From Salipiger abyssi (GTDB lineage Bacteria > Pseudomonadota > Alphaproteobacteria > Rhodobacterales > Rhodobacteraceae): DNA of 63,031 bases. The notes below the pieces were generated by a model. That model saw only the letters and a list, made by a program, of their open reading frames with translations, ran no database searches and was not told the DNA's origin. Shown here in pieces: positions 35,701-43,481 of the stretch. The position numbers and the translations under genes were made by a program. How positions within the stretch are numbered: position 1 is the first letter of the stretch; every line of letters begins with the position of its first letter. The stretch spans positions 1-63,031 of the forward strand of contig NZ_JAEKIS010000022.1 of the NCBI RefSeq assembly GCF_017311415.1, in the 5' to 3' direction.

Positions 35701-36158
35701 CTTACAAGGACGAATACGAGGTCGCCCGCCTGCATCTCGATGCCGGGCAGCGGGCGCGGTTGGCGGACAGTTTCGAGGGCGAGTACCGTATCGCCTATCA
35801 CCTGGCGCCGCCGATCTTCTCGCGCCCCGACCCGCGCACCGGGCGCCCCGCCAAGCGCCGCTTCGGCCGCTGGATCGAGCCGGGCTTTCGCGCTTTGGCG
35901 GCGATGAAGCCGCTGCGCGGCACGCCGCTCGATCCGTTCGGTCGGACGCAGGAGCGGCGCGATGAGCGTGCGTTGCGGGATGGGTTTTTCGCCGAGGTCG
36001 CCGCGCTTTGCGAGACGCTGAATGCCGAGACCCATGCCCGCGCGGTGGTGCTGGCGAAGCTGCCCCAGATGATCCGGGGCTATGGCCCGGTCAAGGAGGC
36101 GGCGATCACGGCCTATCGTGAGAAGCGCGCGGAAATGGGGCAGGGCGCAAACCCGTAG
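32778..36158 (+). CDS. Indolepyruvate ferredoxin oxidoreductase, fused alpha-gamma form
   Basis: 1126 residues, the fused type common in aerobic proteobacteria. Order: N-terminal pyrimidine-binding domain ('TAGYVTGYRGSPLAQFD'), 'FCSGCPHSLST', TPP-binding 'ANMGDGTYFHSGYLAIRAA' near 477-495, iron-sulfur region 'CEGCGDCSAQSGC' near 617 with 'SCNGDTSCLKGFCP', the gamma domain 'LLAGIGGTGVLTVSQVLARA' near 705, and a C-terminal helical domain. It decarboxylates arylpyruvate or branched 2-oxoacids to acyl-CoA, reducing ferredoxin. ATG at 32778 chosen; 10 bp after the dehydrogenase. The stop TAG lies inside a palindromic repeat. Confidence 0.88.
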   Translation: MSRADTLSPDMAQTAFLSGTQALAKLPVLMRRRDAAAGRNTAGYVTGYRGSPLAQFDREMERSRAALRDSHVHFHPALNEDLAVTAVSGSQQTGLFEGARYDGVFAMWYGKGPGVDRSLDALRHANAEGSDPRGGVLVLMGDDHGAVSSTMPHQTEHDMIAAQIPVLAPAGVQDYLRFGLLGWEMSRASGAWIGFKCQTEVVESSATVELTGLDAPAILPDGAGEHGLRWPDGPFPKEARLEKKLALAQAFARLNGLDRAYGTGRARLGIVAAGKSWLDLRAALARIGLTEESAAVHGIRLLKLGLTWPVDPVGLREFAGAVDELIVVEEKRPVIEDQVKSLLFNMSGRPPVSGKTDPEGAPLMSALGELGPQDVLEALLARMPEDMRAALPQMPRPDASASGEAPAPALSRDPYFCSGCPHSLSTRLPEGSRATTGIGCHMMVLGVEGRNTATFTQMGAEGVSWLGIAPFSDERHIFANMGDGTYFHSGYLAIRAAIAAQVNITYKILFNDAVAMTGGQPHDGELTVPKICAQVLAEGAREVAVVAEEPERLRGQLPADVRIWHRDEMDAVQRHLREVEGATVLVYDQVCAAEKRRRRKTGDFPKISERVFINDLVCEGCGDCSAQSGCISIEPEETAFGRKRRINQSSCNGDTSCLKGFCPSFVTIEGGRPKQPAPVRAEADVAPPPEPDLPRIDGVYNLLLAGIGGTGVLTVSQVLARAAHLDGLAVQSLDQTGLAQKNGAVVGHLRLATRAGDLTAARVGQGEADLVLAFDMLVARSAKVRPSVGNGRTRIVVDDRLAPNASFVQNTAMSFRKSAGLRALAGMVGEGHCLTVPGSDLALATMGDAIATNLVILGFAWQSGLVPIGGAALREAISGARGGEANLAAFDWGRRAAVEPDLLARLGGAPAPDAPEEETLEQMIARRADFLTGYQSARYARRYCELVEAARRAEAPLVREEFTRAVAQSAFRLMAYKDEYEVARLHLDAGQRARLADSFEGEYRIAYHLAPPIFSRPDPRTGRPAKRRFGRWIEPGFRALAAMKPLRGTPLDPFGRTQERRDERALRDGFFAEVAALCETLNAETHARAVVLAKLPQMIRGYGPVKEAAITAYREKRAEMGQGANP

Positions 36159-36177
36159 GGTGGGCAATCTGCCCACC
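36155..36177. repeat. Palindromic repeat, copy 6, containing a stop codon
   Basis: GTAGGGTGGGCA-ATC-TGCCCACC between two convergent genes. The TAG at 36156-36158 in its first bases is the stop codon of the ferredoxin oxidoreductase. Confidence 0.8.
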
Positions 36178-36194
36178 TTTCCCGAGAGAAAGCG

Positions 36195-38264
36195 CTACTC
36201 CGCCGCTTTCGGCAGGATCAGCGCGTCGAGCAGGCGCAGCCCCTGACCGGCCTCAAGCACGCGCACCGGGTTCAGGTCGACCGCCTCCAGCGCATCGGCA
36301 TGGCGGCAGCCGAACTCCGAGAGCGCCACCATCGCTGCGACCAGCGCCGCGCGGTCGCAGGGCGGGGCACCGCGATAACCGCTCAGCAGCGCGCCGAGGC
36401 GGGTGTCGTCGAGCATCTCCGCGGCGCGCTCCGCCGTTACCGGCAACAGCTCGAAGGCGCTGTCCTGCAACAGCTCGACCATTGTGCCGCCGAGGCCGAC
36501 CACCAGGCCCAGCCCGTAAGGCGGGCTGTCGACAAGGCCCAGCATCGCCTCGATGCCGCCGGTGACCATCTCCTGTACCAGCACGCCGTCGATGCGGGCC
36601 GCGGGCGCATGGGCGCGCGCCGAGGCGACGATGCGCTCATATGCCTCCGCCGCGGCCTCCGCGCCGACCGAGAGCGCGACGCCGCCGGCTTCGGTCTTGT
36701 GGGCGATGTCGGGCGAAGCGATCTTCAGCACGGCTTTGCCGGGAAGGGCTGCGACCTGCGCGCGCGCCTCGGCGGCGCTGGTGGCCAGCGTCTCGATGGG
36801 GCCGGGCAGGCCAAGCAGAGCGCGCGCGGCGGATTCGCTGAGTGCACGGGGCAGGATGTCGGTGCCCTCTGCGCGGCGCCATGTGACGGCGCGGGGTGTC
36901 GTCAGCCAGGCGGCGATTGCGGTCAGCCCGGCGCGCGTGCCGGGCAGGCGCAGCGCCTCGCCATAGGCGGCGGCCACCTGCGGGTGCAGCCCGGCGGAAA
37001 GATTGCTCAGCGCCACAAGGGGCGTGGCGCCGGTGTAGCTGGCGCAGGCCCCGGCGATGCCCTCGTATTCCGTCGCCATGTCGGGGGCGAGGGCGGGCGG
37101 CGCGTCCTGCACCGCCAGGGTCACTCCGACGCTTGGATCGGCATCGAGGATGTCTAGCGCGCGGGCATAGATTCCGGAACCCCCAAAGGCGGCGCCGGTC
37201 ACATCGAGCGGGTTCTGCGGCGTGGCAAAGCCCGGCAGCAGCTCCCGCAGCGCCGCCACCGACCTGTCCGACAGCTCGGCCAGCGGCAGGCCGGTTTCGG
37301 CGGCGATATCGGCCACATGCGCCACCCCGCCGCCGGAGACGCCCAGCACGGCGGCGCGCTTCAGCGCGGGCGGCGTCGGCTGAGCGCCGCATAGCCGGAG
37401 CGCCGCCAGAAAGCTGTCCATGTCGGGCAGGTCGAGAATGCCGGCGCGGCGGCAAAAGGCGCGCGCCGCCTCTTCGGTGCCGGCCAGTGCACCGGTATGC
37501 GCGGCGGTGGCCCGTTGCCCCAGTGCCGAACGCCCGACCCGCAGCGCCACGGCGGATTTCCCGGCGGCATGAACCGCCTGCATCGCGGTGGCCAGCGCAT
37601 CCGGGTCGCCGATATCCTCGATTACCATGGCGATGGTATCGATATCGGGATCCTGAGCGAAATGCGCCACGTAAGCGGCGAGCCCCGTCACCGCGCCATT
37701 GCCCGCCGAGACCAGCGCGCCGATGCCGATCTGCCCGGAATGCGCGAGCGCGATGGCGCTGGCGCCCGAAGCGGAAATCAGCGCGGTGCGGCCCTGCGGC
37801 ATCTCGGGCGAGATCGTCGAGGAATAAAGTGCCGCCCCGCTGCCGCGCGACACAAGGCCCAGACAGTTCGGCCCGCAGACGGCCATGCCGTGGCGCCGCG
37901 CAATTGCGATCAGCTCTGCCTCCAGAGCCGCGCCCTCTGCGCCGGTCTCGGCAAAGCCCGAGGCCAGCACCACCGCGGCACGGCTGCCCAGCCGCCCGGC
38001 CTCTTCCAGCGCGGCGGGCACCAGCTCTGCGCGCAGCCCGATCACCACGCAGTCGGGAGCTTCGTCGAGATCGGAGAGCGCGGCGACGGCGGGCAGTCCG
38101 AACACGGTGCCGCCGCGCGGATGCACCGGGATAACCCGCCCGGCATAGCCGAAGCGGGCAAGGTTGCGCATCACATAGCCGGCCGAGGAGCCGGGACGCT
38201 CGGACGCGCCCAGCACCGCCACCGAGCGGGGCGCGAAGAGGGCAGCGAGATCAGTCGAGGCCAC
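36195..38264 (-). CDS. Acyl-CoA synthetase (ADP-forming), fused alpha-beta
   Basis: 689 residues from GTG at 38264, overlapping the hydratase stop by 14 bp; the first ATG-like options upstream lie inside that gene. CoA-binding domain 'LFAPRSVAVLGASERPGSS' near 9-27, ligase domain 'AVCGPNCLGLVS' and 'ISASGASAIALA', phospho-His candidate in 'TAAHTGALAGTEEA', then the ATP-grasp domain with 'KIASPDIAHKTEAGGVALSV' and 'VLVQEMVTGGIEAMLG'. It makes ATP from an acyl-CoA or activates the acid. Convergent with the ferredoxin oxidoreductase that produces acyl-CoA. Confidence 0.83.
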   Translation of the reverse strand: MASTDLAALFAPRSVAVLGASERPGSSAGYVMRNLARFGYAGRVIPVHPRGGTVFGLPAVAALSDLDEAPDCVVIGLRAELVPAALEEAGRLGSRAAVVLASGFAETGAEGAALEAELIAIARRHGMAVCGPNCLGLVSRGSGAALYSSTISPEMPQGRTALISASGASAIALAHSGQIGIGALVSAGNGAVTGLAAYVAHFAQDPDIDTIAMVIEDIGDPDALATAMQAVHAAGKSAVALRVGRSALGQRATAAHTGALAGTEEAARAFCRRAGILDLPDMDSFLAALRLCGAQPTPPALKRAAVLGVSGGGVAHVADIAAETGLPLAELSDRSVAALRELLPGFATPQNPLDVTGAAFGGSGIYARALDILDADPSVGVTLAVQDAPPALAPDMATEYEGIAGACASYTGATPLVALSNLSAGLHPQVAAAYGEALRLPGTRAGLTAIAAWLTTPRAVTWRRAEGTDILPRALSESAARALLGLPGPIETLATSAAEARAQVAALPGKAVLKIASPDIAHKTEAGGVALSVGAEAAAEAYERIVASARAHAPAARIDGVLVQEMVTGGIEAMLGLVDSPPYGLGLVVGLGGTMVELLQDSAFELLPVTAERAAEMLDDTRLGALLSGYRGAPPCDRAALVAAMVALSEFGCRHADALEAVDLNPVRVLEAGQGLRLLDALILPKAAE

Positions 38265-39060
38265 GGAACGGGCTGTCGCGGTATTCGAGATACTCCTTGA
38301 GCGACATCTGCGCGAGCTTGCGCATCCACTCCTGCCCCTCGTCGGTGACATGCAGCCCGGCAATCGAGGTTACGTTGTAATCGAAGCTGGCCTGAAGCCC
38401 GGCCACCATCTGCTGGTTGTTGATCGAGGCCTTGGTGTATTTCAGCGCCGGGGTCGGCATCCTTGCCAGCTTCCGCGCGAGGTTCTCAGAGCGCAGTTTC
38501 AGTTCGTCGGCGGGGACCACCTTGTTCACCAGGCGCATGCGGTCGGCTTCGGCCGCATCGACGATATCGCCGGTATACATCAGGTAACGTACATCGCGGG
38601 TGGGCAGCAGCCAGGGCATCATCAGTGCCGGCGGCCCGGAATTGTGCCGCACCTCGGGTTCGCCGAACTTGGCGGTGTCGGCAGCGATGGCGAGATCGCA
38701 GGACATCATCAGTTCCAGCGCGCCGGCCAGGCAATAGCCGTTGACCGCGGCGATGACCGGGATCGGGGCTTTCCAGATGTTCAGCAGCGCGGTGGCGTTC
38801 TCGGTCATGTCATCGACCCAGAAGTCGAAATCCACCACGAAATCGCCGCCCTGAAGGTCATAGCCCGAGGAAAACGCCCGTCCGGCGCCGGTGATGATCA
38901 GTGCGTTCACCTCCGGGTCGGCCACCGCTTCGGCCAGCGCCGCGTCGATTTCGCGGATGCAGTCCTTGTTCATGGCGTTCAGCTTGTCGGGCCGGTTCAG
39001 CGTGATGGTGGCGAACTTGTCCTGTTCGTCCTTGGTGTAGAGGATCGTCTCGTAGCTCAT
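38251..39060 (-). CDS. Enoyl-CoA hydratase/isomerase family protein
   Basis: 269 residues, crotonase fold. 'AFSSGYDLQGGDF' and 'NGYCLAGALELMMSCDLAIA' form the oxyanion hole; Glu is kept in 'GALELMM' and the later segment is 'FGEPEVRHNSGPPAL', with a second Glu. The C-terminus is longer than in simple hydratases. Substrate unknown. Shares a transcript with the ADP-forming synthetase (14-bp overlap) and starts 11 bp after psuG on the same strand, so it may even belong to the pseudouridine transcript. Confidence 0.8.
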   Translation of the reverse strand: MSYETILYTKDEQDKFATITLNRPDKLNAMNKDCIREIDAALAEAVADPEVNALIITGAGRAFSSGYDLQGGDFVVDFDFWVDDMTENATALLNIWKAPIPVIAAVNGYCLAGALELMMSCDLAIAADTAKFGEPEVRHNSGPPALMMPWLLPTRDVRYLMYTGDIVDAAEADRMRLVNKVVPADELKLRSENLARKLARMPTPALKYTKASINNQQMVAGLQASFDYNVTSIAGLHVTDEGQEWMRKLAQMSLKEYLEYRDSPFRGLD

Positions 39061-39071
39061 GGGGCTCTCTT

Positions 39072-40007
39072 TCAGGCGGCCAGGGTTGAGGAGGGCATCT
39101 TGGCAAGCGCCGTGGCGATGCGCGCGGCGAGCCGGGCATTGTTGCGCACCAGCGCGATATTGGCGGCCAGCGAGCGGCCCTCGGAATCGGTGTTGATCCG
39201 GTCGAGCAGGAAGGGCGTCAGCGCCTTGCGGGTGATGCCCTGCGCGTCGGCGGCGGCGATGGCGCCGTCGATGATGCTGTCGATCTCGGCCGGCGACAGC
39301 GCATCTGCCTCGGGCACCGGATTGGCGATCAGCATACCGGTGTTCATGCCCAGCGTGTCGTTCCAGGCGATGGTCGCGGCGATCTCTTCGGGGCTGTCGA
39401 GCCGGTGGTCGGCCTTGGCGCCGCTGCTGCGGGCGAAGAAGGCGGGGAACTCGTCGGTGCCATAGGCGACCACGGGCACGCGGTGCGTTTCCAGCACTTC
39501 CAGGGTCTTGGGGATGTCGAGGATCGACTTCACGCCGGCGCAGACCACGGCGACCGGTGTGCAGCTGAGTTCCAGAAGGTCGGCGGAGATGTCGAACGTG
39601 TCTTCGGCGCCGCGATGCACGCCACCGACGCCGCCGGTGGCAAAGACCCGGATGCCCGCCAGCGCTGCGACCCGCATGGTGCAGGAAACGGTGGTGCCTG
39701 CCGATTGACCGCGCACCAGCGCTACGGCCAGATCCCGCGAGGAGGCCTTGACCACGCCCTCGGCCCGGGCCAGCGCGTCGAGCTCTTCGGCGCCGAGGCC
39801 CACCTTGATACGCCCTTCGAGCACGGCGATTGTGGCGGGCACGGCACCCTGGGCGCGGATCTCCTCTTCGACCGAGCGCGCGGTTTCGAGATTCTCCGGA
39901 TAGGGCATGCCGTGGGTGATGATGGTCGATTCCAGGGCCACCACCGGCGTGCCGGCGGCGAGGGCTGCGGCCACCTCGGGTGCGAGGTCGAGTAGGTCGG
40001 GGGTCAT
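39072..40007 (-). CDS. psuG: Pseudouridine-5'-phosphate glycosidase
   Basis: 311 residues. PsuG cleaves pseudouridine 5'-phosphate to uracil and ribose 5-phosphate. Catalytic residues fit the known enzyme: Glu26 in 'VVALESTIITHGMPYP', Lys87 in 'GVVKASSRDLA', Lys160 in 'VCAGVKSILDIPKTLE'; spacing equals E. coli PsuG. Also 'FATGGVGGVHRGAEDTFDIS'. The ATG overlaps the stop of the kinase gene (ATGA). Confidence 0.94.
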   Translation of the reverse strand: MTPDLLDLAPEVAAALAAGTPVVALESTIITHGMPYPENLETARSVEEEIRAQGAVPATIAVLEGRIKVGLGAEELDALARAEGVVKASSRDLAVALVRGQSAGTTVSCTMRVAALAGIRVFATGGVGGVHRGAEDTFDISADLLELSCTPVAVVCAGVKSILDIPKTLEVLETHRVPVVAYGTDEFPAFFARSSGAKADHRLDSPEEIAATIAWNDTLGMNTGMLIANPVPEADALSPAEIDSIIDGAIAAADAQGITRKALTPFLLDRINTDSEGRSLAANIALVRNNARLAARIATALAKMPSSTLAA

Positions 40008-41146
40008 GAGGGTACTCCGGTGACGGGGGAGGGCGCGGCGCCGGACAGGCGATGGCCGTTCGTTTCGAGAAATTGCGCGCTGAGGTCGGCGCGCACGGTT
40101 GTGGCGGTTTCGACGGTCAGCGCGGCCAGCAGGCTGCCGGTGCGGCTGGCCTCGGGCAGCGCCGCGCCGGCGAGCACGGAATGCAGCGTACCGGCGATCA
40201 TCGCGTCGCCGGCGCCGGTCACTTCGACCGGATGCGCGGGCACCGCCGGCACGACGGCGACGCCGTTTTCGTCCGCCACCGTCAGCCCGTCGGTTCCGGC
40301 GCTGACCACCACCCCCGCCGCGCCCCGGTCGCGCAGCTCGGTTGCGGCGGCGCTGGCGCCGGCGCGGTCCGGCGTATAGGCGCGGCCGAGATAGCCATTC
40401 GCCTCGTCCACATTCATGAACAGCATGGCGATGCCGTTCAGATCCCGGGGCAGGCGCTGCGCCTTGTGAGTCGAAACCGGGTCGATGGCGAGCTGAAAGC
40501 GCGTGCCCCGGCTGCGCTCGATCAGGGCGGCGATGGCTTCCATCGGCGGGTTGCAGTCGGAAAACACCAGCGTGGCACTCACGATATGCGACCAGGCCCG
40601 ATCAAGCCGGTCGGGAGTGAGCTCCTCGAAGATCTCCATATCCGCGATGCCGAGATCGAGATCGCCCTCGGGCGAGAGAATGGCGCAATATTCGGCGGTC
40701 GAACGGCGCATCGACTGGGCGACCTGGCTGACATCGACGCCGCGATTGCGCAGGTGGCCGAGCAGATGCCGCCCGGTCTCGTCATCGCCCACGACCGACA
40801 GGAAACTCGTCTCATGGCCAAGCAACGCGAGGTTTTCCACCACGTTGCGCGCCACACCGCCATAGCTGTGAAAGCCCTCGGCGGGGTTGGAGGTGCCCCG
40901 CACAAGCGGTTGGCGAGCGCGGAATTTCCGGTCGAGCACCGCGCCGCCGATGCAGACCACCCGCTTGGATGCAGGCAGCACATAGCCGCGCCCGAGGATA
41001 TAGCCCTTGCGGGTCAGCGACACGATATGCGCCGCCACGGTCGAGCGCGCGATATTGAGCTGGTCAGCGGTCTCCTGCTGCCCGGCAAAGGGGTTTTGCG
41101 TGATGTGCTTCAGGATTGCCGCCTCAAGAGGCGAGAGATCGTCCAT
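40004..41146 (-). CDS. HTH-PfkB fusion kinase, probable pseudouridine kinase
   Basis: 380 residues from the ATG at 41146. Residues 1-55 are a winged helix ('EAAILKHITQNPFAGQQETA', 'DQLNIARSTVAAHIVSLTRK'), followed by a PfkB kinase: 'VVCIGGAVLDRKF' near 62-74, 'GGVARNVVENLALLG', and the C-terminal active site 'VEVTGAGDAMIAGTL' with the catalytic Asp. Similar to the E. coli YeiI type. It phosphorylates a nucleoside, pseudouridine given PsuG next to it. The DNA-binding part suggests it also regulates its own promoter. Confidence 0.85.
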   Translation of the reverse strand: MDDLSPLEAAILKHITQNPFAGQQETADQLNIARSTVAAHIVSLTRKGYILGRGYVLPASKRVVCIGGAVLDRKFRARQPLVRGTSNPAEGFHSYGGVARNVVENLALLGHETSFLSVVGDDETGRHLLGHLRNRGVDVSQVAQSMRRSTAEYCAILSPEGDLDLGIADMEIFEELTPDRLDRAWSHIVSATLVFSDCNPPMEAIAALIERSRGTRFQLAIDPVSTHKAQRLPRDLNGIAMLFMNVDEANGYLGRAYTPDRAGASAAATELRDRGAAGVVVSAGTDGLTVADENGVAVVPAVPAHPVEVTGAGDAMIAGTLHSVLAGAALPEASRTGSLLAALTVETATTVRADLSAQFLETNGHRLSGAAPSPVTGVPS

Positions 41147-41186
41147 GAGCTGATTTCCCTGCGAGCGCGTCTCATTTTTTCTAGAC

Positions 41187-41215
41187 AACAACTGTTTAAT
41201 TCGTCAACAATTGTT
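41187..41215. promoter_or_regulatory. Tandem AACAANTGTT operator-like sites
   Basis: AACAACTGTT at 41187-41196 (near palindrome) and AACAATTGTT at 41206-41215 (perfect palindrome), centres 19 bp apart, on about the same DNA face. They lie between the kinase-HTH gene and the dioxygenase gene, where a repressor could act on both. Confidence 0.55.
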
Positions 41216-41313
41216 TTACGACGCTGCCAAGCGCCTGCGAAACACCCCGGAAAACCGCCCGAAAAGAGGCATGCCGGAAGAGGGTACTACCCTGACATAC
41301 AAGGAGGAATTCC

Positions 41314-42258
41314 ATGTCTGCCGATACGATCGACATGATCCCAGTGGTCGATATCTCCGGATTCATCGAAGGCGGGCCAGGCGCTGCCGCAGTGGTCGAG
41401 CAGATCGCCGCCGCCGCCACCGAAAGCGGCTTTTTCCTCGTCACGGGCCACGGTGTCGATACGGCGGTCACAAAGCGGCTCTACGATCTGGCCTACGCGT
41501 TCTTTGACGAACCGCAGGACTGGAAGGCCGGCGTCGGGCGCGGCACCGGGGTCGAGGGCGGCCTCTCCTTCGCGCCGATGAAGCAGGAGGCGCTGGCCGG
41601 CACGCTGGGCATGAAAACGCCGGGCGATCTAAAGGAAAGCCTCAATTTCGGCCCGCGTCTGGGTGGCGACACCTGGCCCGACCGGCCCGAGGGGCTGGAA
41701 GCGGCGTTTCGCGATTACTTTGCCGAGATGGAGCGGCTCGCCCATCACCTGCGACGAATCTTTTGCAGCGCCATCGGCCTCGTGCCCGATTTCTTCGAGG
41801 CGGATTTCGAAAACCATCTCTCGGCGCTGCGTGTCATCAACTATCCCGAACAGAGCGAGGCGCCGGAACCGGGTCAGCTGCGCGCCGGCGAGCATACGGA
41901 TTACGGCTTCATGACGATCCTGCGCTCCGAGGCCAGCGCCGGTGGCTTGCAGGTGCGCCGCCGCGATGGGGTCTGGCTCGACGCGCCGAATATCGAGGGC
42001 GCCTATGTGGTCAATATCGGCGATGCGTTCATGCGCTGGTCTAATGACGAATGGGTCTCGACCCCGCACCGCGTCGCCAATCCGCCCTCGGGCTTTCAGG
42101 GTACGGCGCGTCGGCAGTCGATTCCCTTCTTCCTCAATCCCTCCGCGGAGACGATGATCGAATGTCTGCCGCCCTTCGCCAAGGACGGTGCGAAATACGA
42201 GCCGATCAGCTTTGCCGATTACATCGCACTGAAGACCAGCCAGGCCTTCGGCGGCTGA
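41314..42258 (+). CDS. 2-oxoglutarate/Fe(II) dioxygenase, isopenicillin-N-synthase-like family
   Basis: 314 residues. N-terminal DIOX_N ('MIPVVDISGF', 'ESGFFLVTGHGVD') then the double-stranded beta-helix. Iron ligands His194 and Asp196 ('GEHTDYGFMTIL') and His252 ('TPHRVANP'); the 2-oxoglutarate-binding Arg-x-Ser is 'RQS' near 267-269. Family members hydroxylate or demethylate small molecules, including thymine 7-hydroxylase of fungi. It is divergent from psuK-psuG and ahead of an ABC importer. I infer it processes a modified base or nucleoside before the Psu enzymes, or an unrelated imported compound. ATG after AAGGAGGAATTCC. Confidence 0.85.
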   Translation: MSADTIDMIPVVDISGFIEGGPGAAAVVEQIAAAATESGFFLVTGHGVDTAVTKRLYDLAYAFFDEPQDWKAGVGRGTGVEGGLSFAPMKQEALAGTLGMKTPGDLKESLNFGPRLGGDTWPDRPEGLEAAFRDYFAEMERLAHHLRRIFCSAIGLVPDFFEADFENHLSALRVINYPEQSEAPEPGQLRAGEHTDYGFMTILRSEASAGGLQVRRRDGVWLDAPNIEGAYVVNIGDAFMRWSNDEWVSTPHRVANPPSGFQGTARRQSIPFFLNPSAETMIECLPPFAKDGAKYEPISFADYIALKTSQAFGG

Positions 42259-42360
42259 GCGTCTGACCCTGCGGCGCCGCGGCGCCGTCTCGGTACCGGG
42301 GCAGAGATCCCGGGCCCGGATCGAAACAGATCCTTCCAATATGCCAACATGGAGACCGAA

Positions 42361-43398
42361 ATGACCATCACAAGACGGCAATCTCTGGGAGCGCTCGGGG
42401 CCATGGGCCTGAGCGCTTTCATGCCCCGTTACGCCTTTGCGCAGGACAGCGAAACGCTGGTCGTGCCGACCCTGGGCGGCGTCTGGGAACAGTTCTGGCG
42501 CGAACACATTGCCCCGGCCTTCGAAGAGGCCACCGGCGCCAAGGTGACGCTGGATGTCGGCAACGGCCGCGTCTTCGGTGCCAATCTGCGCGCCGCCGGG
42601 GTCGAGGAGCCGCCCTATTCCATCGTCATGACCAACGAGGTCTTTGCCCAGAGCCTGCGCAAGGAGGGCTTTTTCGAAGAGCTCGACCTGTCGAAGATGC
42701 CGAACTATGCCGATCTCTACCCGATCGCCCAGACCGCAGGCGGTTATGGCGCGGTGGGGACGTTCTCGCCTATCGGCATCGGCTACCGCACCGACATGAT
42801 CTCGACCAAGCCGACCGCCTGGAAGGATCTGTGGGAGAACCCCGAGACGAAAGGGCTGATCGGGCTCTACAACTTCGCCAATTCCGCCGGCAAGATGGAG
42901 CTGCTTCTGGCTTCCAAGATCTTCGGCAAGGACCAGTACGACGTGGATGCGGGCTTTGCCGCGCTCAAGGAGCTGGGGCAGGTGATCCAGGTGGATTTCA
43001 ACCTCTCCACCGCCATGGCGGCGGGCGAGATCGCCATCGCGCCCTTCGATTTCGCCGAAATCGTGCGGCTGAAGGGGCAGGGCCTGCCGGTGGACTATGC
43101 CATCCCCGAGGAAGGGGTGCTGGCCTTCGACCAGACGCTCAACATCCTTGCCAACGCGCCGCATAAGGAGCTGGCCTATGCCTATGCGAATTTCCTGATC
43201 TCGCCCGAGATCCAGGACATGCTGATGCGCCAGTTTTACACTTCGCCCACCAACAGCAAGGTGGTGGTGCCCGATGAGCTGAAGACTCAGGTGCCGATCT
43301 CTGGCGAGGCGATGAACGCCATCCTGCAATGGGACTGGGAATTCGTGAACGAGAACCAGGCCGAGCTTTCCGAACGCTGGGCCAAGGAAGTCGGCTGA
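42361..43398 (+). CDS. ABC transporter substrate-binding protein, PotD/F-like
   Basis: 345 residues from the ATG at 42361, with GGAG 7 bp upstream; an earlier ATG at 42349 lacks a ribosome site. Twin-arginine signal 'TRRQSLGALGAMGLSAFMP', then Ala-rich cleavage region near 'YAFAQ|DS' (residue 28), so Tat export is likely. Fold of the spermidine/putrescine and Fe3+-type binding proteins: 'LVVPTLGGVWEQFWREHIAP', 'GIGYRTDMI', 'LWENPETKGLIGLY'. A true polyamine site is not evident. First gene of the importer operon; a hairpin follows. Confidence 0.85.
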   Translation: MTITRRQSLGALGAMGLSAFMPRYAFAQDSETLVVPTLGGVWEQFWREHIAPAFEEATGAKVTLDVGNGRVFGANLRAAGVEEPPYSIVMTNEVFAQSLRKEGFFEELDLSKMPNYADLYPIAQTAGGYGAVGTFSPIGIGYRTDMISTKPTAWKDLWENPETKGLIGLYNFANSAGKMELLLASKIFGKDQYDVDAGFAALKELGQVIQVDFNLSTAMAAGEIAIAPFDFAEIVRLKGQGLPVDYAIPEEGVLAFDQTLNILANAPHKELAYAYANFLISPEIQDMLMRQFYTSPTNSKVVVPDELKTQVPISGEAMNAILQWDWEFVNENQAELSERWAKEVG

Positions 43399-43426
43399 GC
43401 CGGGTTCGCACGAGACCAACCGAACG

Positions 43427-43443
43427 GGGCCGCCAAGCGGCCC
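43427..43443 (+). promoter_or_regulatory. Hairpin between binding protein and ATPase genes
   Basis: Perfect stem GGGCCGC-CAA-GCGGCCC in the 83-bp gap, without T-run. Typical of binding-protein-first operons where it raises binding-protein mRNA over the rest. Confidence 0.55.
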
Positions 43444-43481
43444 TGTTCCGCCATCCGGCACGATGAGGACAGCACCAGACC

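Noticed and set aside
32757-36176. Open frame of 1139 codons antisense to the ferredoxin oxidoreductase
   Set aside because: Same cause; no family features and no ribosome site.
41629-43461. Open frame of 610 codons antisense to the dioxygenase and binding protein
   Set aside because: Shadow; spans two unrelated genes and their gap.
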